Made by a program: the position numbers and the translations under genes. DNA of 13,501 nt, from NCBI GenBank assembly GCA_964363055.1, contig CAYIGN010000020.1:1-13501 (forward strand). Direction: 5' to 3'. This DNA comes from CAYIGN01 sp964363055. Lineage in GTDB: Bacteria; Patescibacteriota; Minisyncoccia; Sungbacterales; HO2-52-23. Below, piece after piece: positions 5,910 to 11,090 of the stretch. The number at the start of each line of letters is the position of its first letter. Position 1 is the first letter of the stretch. The notes beneath the pieces are model-generated. The model was not told the origin of the DNA. It saw only the letters and a program-made list of their open reading frames with translations, and did no database searches.

Positions 5910-6506
5910 TTATTCGACGCGTTCGAGCGTGCCGCTTTTCTTTACGCCAACAATATGAACATGGCGCAGGAGATCCCGTTCTCGCAAGGCGTCCATAAAT
6001 TCTTCAGGGATGCCTTTTGTGCCGATCCACACGCTCTTTTGCAACAGCGAAAATGATAGCGATGCTAACGCTGCTCGAAGCCATCGCCGTTTTCCTTTTT
6101 CACGCTCCGGAATGTCGAACGAGACGATCGTCACTTCCTGTCCTGAGCTCGACGTATAATGGGCGGTTGTTAAAGAATACGGGTTTTTCCGCCGGTCCTT
6201 GATCTGCCCCAATCGCTCGTTACCCTTTTTGGTGATCACCCATCTAATATTCTGTCCGTGCATGCGTCTCTGAATAAGCCCCTGTTTCTTCATACGCGAA
6301 AGCATATTTGTATATATTCTCCGCTGGTGATACCACTCCGCCCAATCTTTACGAAACGGCCGCGGGCCTCGCCGCGCGAGAAACCTTTTGTAATCGCGCT
6401 GGAACTCACCGGGCGATAGGGTAAGCGCCTGCAGGAGATCAACCGCCGCCTCCGCGCCACGCTGGAGGAGGGTGAGGACTTTTTCGGTAAAGGTGGATTC
6501 TTGCAT
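5910..6506 (-). CDS. PaaX/Cas2-like protein with winged-helix N-terminus
   Basis: 198 residues from the ATG at 6506 (MQESTFTEKVLTLLQRG). An upstream extension to 6653 reads through the flanking repeat into the next gene and is rejected. The N-terminal part, about residues 55-100 (YHQRRIYTNMLSRMKKQGL, then RWVITKKGNERL), looks like a winged helix with a basic wing. The C-terminal part (about 124-198), EVTIVSFDIPEREKGKRRWL to HIVGVKKSGTLERVE, has the ferredoxin-like Cas2 pattern with D131 at the position of the Cas2 metal Asp. This matches the PaaX-type regulator layout, and such proteins are often auto-annotated as Cas2 in CPR genomes. No cas1 or CRISPR is present, so spacer acquisition is unlikely. 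Near-identical 37-bp inverted repeats flank it. It may be an autoregulated repressor or the protein of a small repeat-associated element. Confidence 0.8.
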   Translation of the reverse strand: MQESTFTEKVLTLLQRGAEAAVDLLQALTLSPGEFQRDYKRFLARRGPRPFRKDWAEWYHQRRIYTNMLSRMKKQGLIQRRMHGQNIRWVITKKGNERLGQIKDRRKNPYSLTTAHYTSSSGQEVTIVSFDIPEREKGKRRWLRAALASLSFSLLQKSVWIGTKGIPEEFMDALRERDLLRHVHIVGVKKSGTLERVE

Positions 6507-6522
6507 AGAGATAGTGTGACTA

Positions 6523-6559
6523 CTGTACACAGTATGTTCGATCAGACAGTGTGTGTACA
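6523..6559 (-). repeat. Right 37-bp inverted repeat flanking the PaaX/Cas2-like gene
   Basis: Inverted partner of 5866-5902. It lies 16 bp upstream of the ATG at 6506 and about 15 bp past the stop of the glycosyltransferase at 6575, the right place for an operator of the PaaX/Cas2-like gene. Its own arms are imperfectly palindromic. Confidence 0.8.
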
Positions 6560-6574
6560 GGAATCTTCTTTTGG

Positions 6575-7690
6575 TTATCTGCGGAGAATGGTCTCTTGCA
6601 TGCATCGGATTACTTCTTTTCCCGCTTGATCCCATGAAAAATTTTCCTTCCATGCGGTTCCCTTTTCAATCAGTTCCCCGCGGAATTCGCGGTCAACCGC
6701 GATCCGTTCCATCGCCCGCGCGATCTCTTCCGGTCTATACGGATCAACGAGAAGCGCCGCATCTCCAGCAACCTCAGGCAAAGAAGACACAGCGGAAGTG
6801 ATCACCGGAGTCCCGCAATCCATTGCTTCAAGAATCGGAAACCCGAATCCTTCAATGATGCTGGGATAAATGAGCGCCTCCGCGCGCCGATACAGATACG
6901 AGAGCTCCCCCTCGCGCCGATATCCCCAAAAATGCACCGCATCACCCAAACCCTGCTTCTGCACCGCCCGGCGAAGTCCTGCAGCATATTCCCCCTCTCC
7001 TTTGCCGACCAGCAACAGATGATAGCCGGAGTGGCGCCTATGGAACGCGCTAAATGCTTGAATGATATTGGCGATATTCTTGCGCTCCTTTAACGCTCCG
7101 ACAAAGAGAAAAAATTTCTCCGGAGCGTCTGTCGGCTCTTCCGGTAAAGAACAGATGCGGTTGAAGCCAAGATGGACTGTCTCTATTTTCGAGCCGGGTA
7201 TTCTGAAAAATTTGATTGCGTCCCGCCGGGTCTCTTTGGAAATGGCAATCACTTTATCGGCCCGCCGCAGGGCACTGCGGTGACGGGACTTAAGCAAAAA
7301 GAGCCTCAGGCGCTGGAGTAAGCTATGGATTGGCCCGTTCACCCCCGCACCCTTTTGGGTGTGGGGGTGAAGATAAGCAAAATCGAGCGCAATCACAACC
7401 GCTTTGGGCGGATGCCACCAGATGGGCAGTACCGGAGTGTTGAATATATAGATGTCAGCAGCCGGGGCATTGCGCAAATTGTCCAGCCACATCCATCCCC
7501 TGCCGAGCGTATGAACGCGCCAATTCGTACCGGGAAATTCCGGCTTCCGCTCCGGAATCCCCTTTACAAAAATTAGAAATTCATGCTGCGGCCCGGCCGC
7601 TATCATCGCCTTGGTCAATTCAAAGATCGCGCGGCCGAGTCCAGCCGGCTCTCTTTCTCCATATGGATGTAAGACAACGCCGATTTTCAT
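6575..7690 (-). CDS. GT4-type glycosyltransferase (mannosyltransferase-like)
   Basis: 371 residues from the ATG at 7690 (MKIGVVLHPYGEREPAGLGR). The frame extends to 7711, but those residues fall in the terminator hairpin of the previous gene. The donor domain has FLFVGALKERKNI, then EGFGFPILEAMDCGTPVITS (EX7E) and SSLPEVAGDAALLVDPYRPE. This last signature is typical of GT4 enzymes annotated as mannosyl- or rhamnosyltransferases in O-antigen and exopolysaccharide clusters. The loop after DFAYLHPHTQKGAGVNG (about residues 106-117) is encoded by a near-perfect hairpin (7338-7371) and looks like an in-frame insertion. The gene is last in the glycosyltransferase run, with the PaaX/Cas2-like unit 15 bp past its stop. 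Substrate is unknown. Confidence 0.92.
   Translation of the reverse strand: MKIGVVLHPYGEREPAGLGRAIFELTKAMIAAGPQHEFLIFVKGIPERKPEFPGTNWRVHTLGRGWMWLDNLRNAPAADIYIFNTPVLPIWWHPPKAVVIALDFAYLHPHTQKGAGVNGPIHSLLQRLRLFLLKSRHRSALRRADKVIAISKETRRDAIKFFRIPGSKIETVHLGFNRICSLPEEPTDAPEKFFLFVGALKERKNIANIIQAFSAFHRRHSGYHLLLVGKGEGEYAAGLRRAVQKQGLGDAVHFWGYRREGELSYLYRRAEALIYPSIIEGFGFPILEAMDCGTPVITSAVSSLPEVAGDAALLVDPYRPEEIARAMERIAVDREFRGELIEKGTAWKENFSWDQAGKEVIRCMQETILRR
7338..7371. repeat. Near-perfect hairpin inside a glycosyltransferase gene
   Basis: TTCACCCCCGCACCC (7338-7352), a TTTT loop and GGGTGTGGGGGTGAA (7357-7371) form 15-bp arms with one mismatch. On the coding (minus) strand this encodes HPHTQKGAGVNG. It lies in frame within the N-terminal domain and looks like an inserted repeat unit rather than conserved enzyme sequence. 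Confidence 0.65.
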
Positions 7691-7694
7691 GTTT

Positions 7695-7735
7695 AAGAAA
7701 AACATTCTCACATTCTCAAGAATGTGAGAATGTTT
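7695..7735 (-). terminator. Rho-independent-type terminator with stop codon in its loop
   Basis: Arms 7700-7716 and 7719-7735 are perfect 17-bp complements with a 2-base spacer. On the minus strand the hairpin is followed by TTTTTCTT, so it resembles an intrinsic terminator. It lies between two glycosyltransferase genes; the TGA of the upstream gene (7718-7716) sits in the loop, and the next ATG is at 7690. Read-through would be needed for one operon. Confidence 0.75.
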
Positions 7736-8855
7736 GGAGGATTGATCGTGCTCGCTTCTCCCACGTGAATTGCCGCACTCTGGCTAGCGCGTTTCCGCCC
7801 TTCAGGCGCGCCGCCTCCGGCCAAGAATCAAATGCGTATCTGATTTTTTCCGCCAGATCTTCGGCGTCATCTGCTTCATAAAATGTAGCTTCGTCGTAAG
7901 ACAGAATCTGCCTATTGGCCGGCGTATTGCTTACAACAATGGCATGCTCGGGTCCAGCCGCCATATACTCAAAAATCTTCATTGCTGAAGTATGGAGGTA
8001 GGAATAATTATTTTGTTTTGTACCGCCTGCCACCAACACGTCAGCAGCCGCGAGCCACAAAGGAATTTCCCTAAAATCAATACTACCGACGCAGACAAGA
8101 TCGTGCGGAATGTCGGAGATCCCCGTAGCCCTTCTAAATTCTTCCTTGGAACCGCCTACTACGTATAGCGTGATCCCATCAAGGAAATAAGCAGCCCGCG
8201 CCAGGACTTCTAATCCTTTCCATGGATATAATCTGCCGACGTAGAGAGCCATCCTTCCGTCAGGCGACAGTTGTAATTTCTGCCGCGCCTCATCTTTGGA
8301 AAGCACTCGAAACTGGAGCAGGTCCACCCCATTCGGATGTACGGCAATCCGCTCAGTCGGAATCCCGAATGTATCGCTCAACTCCCGACCAATTATGTCG
8401 TTGATGACGATAATCCGCGCGGCGTGCTTGAAAAGCGCCCGGAAAGTTATTGTGTCCGGCTTGGCATCGTGAATCTCGGCAACATACGGCATGCCGAGGA
8501 AAGGAATAAAGAAGAAAGAAAACTGATCAACGTCAATGGCCCAGATCATACCCCCTTTGCCTTCGCGGAGTTTGCGCCGCAGATACCGCGCATATCCGCA
8601 CATGAAGACCAGAGAACTCACCAAAAATCCCAGCCGTCCCCACCCATACCAGTCAGGCGTCCAAAGGTACACAGTGGGGATTGCCGCGCGCAGGCCGTAG
8701 AAATCTTGAACCGATGCATCCGCATGTCCGCGCCGAGGCACGATCAATTCCACCTCGGCTCCGGCTTCAGTCAGCGCCTCGCACATCTTGGCGATCTGGA
8801 TGCCATGCGCTTTTTCGGTCGGCATCCTCGCGTTGGCAACGTAATAAATCCGCAT
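7716..8855 (-). CDS. GT4-type glycosyltransferase
   Basis: 379 residues starting MRIYYVANARMPTEKAHGIQ, the Lys-His-Gly-containing acceptor loop seen in many GT4 enzymes. The donor domain shows MALYVGRLYPWKGLEVLARA, then SYLHTSAMKIFEYMAAG in place of the usual EGFG motif. This SxMKxFEYMA form is a normal subfamily variant. A hydrophobic patch near residues 70-90 (LGFLVSSLVFMCGYARYL) could touch the membrane, as in peripheral GT-B enzymes, but is not a clear transmembrane helix. The last residues (QTFSHS) are encoded by the left arm of the terminator hairpin, so the natural C-terminus may have been remodelled. A hairpin (8871-8904) lies upstream, between this gene and the previous one. Confidence 0.92.
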   Translation of the reverse strand: MRIYYVANARMPTEKAHGIQIAKMCEALTEAGAEVELIVPRRGHADASVQDFYGLRAAIPTVYLWTPDWYGWGRLGFLVSSLVFMCGYARYLRRKLREGKGGMIWAIDVDQFSFFFIPFLGMPYVAEIHDAKPDTITFRALFKHAARIIVINDIIGRELSDTFGIPTERIAVHPNGVDLLQFRVLSKDEARQKLQLSPDGRMALYVGRLYPWKGLEVLARAAYFLDGITLYVVGGSKEEFRRATGISDIPHDLVCVGSIDFREIPLWLAAADVLVAGGTKQNNYSYLHTSAMKIFEYMAAGPEHAIVVSNTPANRQILSYDEATFYEADDAEDLAEKIRYAFDSWPEAARLKGGNALARVRQFTWEKRARSILQTFSHS

Positions 8856-8870
8856 ATCTCATCCCGCTCC

Positions 8871-8904
8871 CAATACTTCAATAACACCCTATATTGAAGT
8901 ATTG
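8871..8904. repeat. Intergenic hairpin, 13-bp perfect arms
   Basis: CAATACTTCAATA (8871-8883) pairs with TATTGAAGTATTG (8892-8904) over an 8-base loop, in the 61-bp gap between two minus-strand glycosyltransferase genes. No T-run follows on the minus strand (GGGAGCGGG comes next), so it is a poor intrinsic terminator. It may be an mRNA processing or stabilising hairpin. Confidence 0.7.
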
Positions 8905-8916
8905 AGAATCGCCGGT

Positions 8917-9960
8917 CTACAGTGTCTCTCTGAGTATATCAACGAGTCTGCCGACGGTTTGCTCCAACGCATGCTCGCGGACTACAATCTCCCGCAGAGC
9001 TATGTTCGGCCGCGGCTCGTCGGCGAGCGCCTGGATCCGCGCGGCCAGGAATTCCGGACTGAGATGCTGAAGAAAATAAGGCGCGGGCAGAACTGACCGG
9101 TAAGCCTGGTTGGAAGTAAGGACCGTCAGGCCGCAAGCCATGGCTTCAAGCACCGCTTTGTCGAGCGACCCGGTGCGTGAGGCGTTGAGAAAGATGTCGT
9201 GGTCGCGGAGAATGGCAGGAATCTCGGAGTAACGGTGCTCGCCATAAAAATGAATTTCTCCAGCAAGCCCTTTCTCCCGCACCAATTCTTTGAGGCGCGC
9301 CGCGTAGGCCCGATCGCTTGCTGTCAGCGGTCCTCCGATAATCGAAAGGGTCCAGGCCCGCTGCCAGTTGCGGCGCAAAATCGCGCAGGCGTTGATGATG
9401 ACTTCGTAATTTTTCACCGGAGCGAGACGTCCGATCGTAACCAGAGAAAGGCCGTTCGGGGAATGGGGGAGACGGATGGATGCGGATGGAAAGAAAAATT
9501 CCGTATTGATTGCCTGTCCGAGATGGAATACTTTCTTGGAAGGCAGGCGGAATCCGTCTGGGGAAGAAGTGAATACATAGTCCACCATACGCTCGGCCCA
9601 GCGGAGCCGACGCGGGACACTCCCGTGCGCGTACCACAAGGCCGCGCTCCGGGATTGAGCAAAAAGAAACGGGCTTGCGGCCAGCACGAACTCTGGAATC
9701 TGATGAAAGAGGACTGTATCGCTTCGGGCAAAGTGGTGCGAGAAGAGAGTCCAGAACCGCCAGATGCGTCCGACTCGACCGCCGCCCTTGGTGTCAAAAG
9801 AATAGACATCGGTGTTGACGGGCAGGTCCGGTGTCCCGACATGACGCGCGAGTATGCATAGCGACTCTACTCGCTGCGCCAGCGCCTCAAACCAATAATA
9901 AAATGCTCCGAGATTCGGATCCTCGCGATCTACGGACTGGGTGACGATAAGCAACCTCAT
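8917..9960 (-). CDS. GT4-type glycosyltransferase
   Basis: 347 residues from the ATG at 9960 (MRLLIVTQSVDREDPNLGAF). That start overlaps the TGA of the preceding gene as ATGA, pointing to translational coupling; a longer frame from 9990 is less likely. The donor domain shows LVTIGRLAPVKNYEVIINAC and NASRTGSLDKAVLEAMACG. The first Glu of the EX7E pair is absent, but the TGSLDKAVLEAMA form is, as I recall, a recognised GT4 variant, so activity is not excluded. A gene-internal patch WRFWTLFSHHFARSD precedes the second Rossmann domain. Other parts of the fold appear complete. Substrate is unknown. Confidence 0.9.
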   Translation of the reverse strand: MRLLIVTQSVDREDPNLGAFYYWFEALAQRVESLCILARHVGTPDLPVNTDVYSFDTKGGGRVGRIWRFWTLFSHHFARSDTVLFHQIPEFVLAASPFLFAQSRSAALWYAHGSVPRRLRWAERMVDYVFTSSPDGFRLPSKKVFHLGQAINTEFFFPSASIRLPHSPNGLSLVTIGRLAPVKNYEVIINACAILRRNWQRAWTLSIIGGPLTASDRAYAARLKELVREKGLAGEIHFYGEHRYSEIPAILRDHDIFLNASRTGSLDKAVLEAMACGLTVLTSNQAYRSVLPAPYFLQHLSPEFLAARIQALADEPRPNIALREIVVREHALEQTVGRLVDILRETL

Positions 9961-11090
9961 AGTGTGAGATGGCGACAGGAAAGGAGACACTTTTTATATA
10001 ACGCGAGGTACTCTTCCTGCGTTTTGGGAGACAAGTCGCGGACCGTCCTCTCTCCGGCAGCGGCGAGCGTCTTCCTTTTGTCAAAGCTCTGATAGAGATC
10101 CGCGATAGCCGCAAGAAACATACTTTTGTCTCCCACTGGCGCCACTCGGCCGTTTTGTTCGTTCTTCACTACTTCTCCGGCTAGCCCCACATCGGTCATC
10201 ACCACCGCCAGTCCAGCCGCCATTGCCTCTACGACCGCCCTCCCCCACCCTTCATAATTGGAAGAGGAAAGAAAAAGATCAAAGGACTTATAGAAAGACG
10301 GCAAATCGTCTCGCCATGATTCCAGAAATACGTTTTTTTCTAACCCATAATTCGCAATCCGTAATCCATAATCCGCACGATCCGGTCCGTCACCGACCAG
10401 TACAAGCAATCCTCGCGGACATATCTTCACAAACTCGCGCATTATATCAATCAGCATGCTGAAATTCTTTTCACGGTCCACGAAGCGCCCGACGGCGAGC
10501 ATCTTAAAATCATAGTCATTGAACCGCCGCTCTGTCTCCGGATCCGCGGCTGCATCCGCGTACTTTGAAATATCCGTAAAAATCGGCAATACCGTGATAC
10601 TGGATACTGGATACGAGATACGAGATACGATAGAGCGCCCTACCCGCTCGCTTACCACCCGCAAACAATCTGCGCGCGGTATCAGGAAGAGCGCGATCCA
10701 AAAACGCACCCACTCCTTCCATGAGGCGCTGCGATACTGCGGGCTCATAATGTCGGTATGGATCTGCAGCTCGAGCGGAATGCGAAAGCGTCTGGCGAGC
10801 AGCAGCCCGATGATACCAATCTCATCCGGGCTCTGGACAGTGAGGACTTCAAACTGTCCGCGGCGGCAGAGCCGGCGGCCGATCCGCCAGGCCCGGAAAA
10901 GCCGCACGCTGCCCCATGCCGCAGCCGCCGGATACACAAAAAGATTCCGATGGACACTGCTATTCCCCCGCCGCGCCAAAACCACGATATGCAATTCTCC
11001 AAACGTATCCGCATACTCTGCCATCCGGTCATGGACTTTGCTGCCTCGTGTCAATACCTCCGGATCGGTTGAAAACATTAATACTCTCAT
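9957..11090 (-). CDS. GT4-type glycosyltransferase with in-frame repeat insertions
   Basis: 377 residues starting MRVLMFSTDPEVLTRGSKVHDR. The ATG at 11090 overlaps the TGA of the upstream gene (ATGA), and its own TGA overlaps the next ATG the same way, so three genes are tightly coupled. The donor domain has MLAVGRFVDREKNFSMLIDI, LLVLVGDGPDR and SSNYEGWGRAVVEAMAAG (EX7E present). Two stretches look foreign to the family: SRISYPVSSI near residues 153-165 and ADYGLRIANYGL near 239-248. Both are encoded by 7-bp-period tandem repeats (10596-10630 and 10347-10374) and both keep the frame. They fall between conserved blocks, probably in surface loops, so the enzyme may still be active. Confidence 0.92.
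   Translation of the reverse strand: MRVLMFSTDPEVLTRGSKVHDRMAEYADTFGELHIVVLARRGNSSVHRNLFVYPAAAAWGSVRLFRAWRIGRRLCRRGQFEVLTVQSPDEIGIIGLLLARRFRIPLELQIHTDIMSPQYRSASWKEWVRFWIALFLIPRADCLRVVSERVGRSIVSRISYPVSSITVLPIFTDISKYADAAADPETERRFNDYDFKMLAVGRFVDREKNFSMLIDIMREFVKICPRGLLVLVGDGPDRADYGLRIANYGLEKNVFLESWRDDLPSFYKSFDLFLSSSNYEGWGRAVVEAMAAGLAVVMTDVGLAGEVVKNEQNGRVAPVGDKSMFLAAIADLYQSFDKRKTLAAAGERTVRDLSPKTQEEYLALYKKCLLSCRHLTL
10347..10374. repeat. Degenerate 7-bp tandem repeat inside a glycosyltransferase gene
   Basis: Four units: ATAATTC, GCAATCC, GTAATCC, ATAATCC. On the coding (minus) strand they read as GGATTAT-type units and encode most of DYGLRIANYGL. The gene stays open although the unit is not a multiple of three. 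Confidence 0.65.
10596..10630. repeat. 7-bp tandem repeat inside a glycosyltransferase gene
   Basis: Five units: GATACTG twice, then GATACGA three times. On the coding (minus) strand they encode most of SRISYPVSSI. It lies 221 bp from another 7-bp-period array in the same gene. Confidence 0.75.

Noticed and set aside
5910..6506. Cas2 of a CRISPR-Cas system
   Set aside because: The C-terminal domain looks Cas2-like, but there is a winged-helix N-terminus, no cas1, no other cas gene and no repeat-spacer array, so a PaaX-type reading is better.
6507..6653. Longer N-terminus for the PaaX/Cas2-like protein
   Set aside because: It would run through the flanking inverted repeat and into the 3' end of the neighbouring gene; the ATG at 6506 fits the domain start.
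9199..9861. Plus-strand 220-residue reading frame
   Set aside because: Antisense shadow of the GC-rich glycosyltransferase gene, with no recognisable domain.
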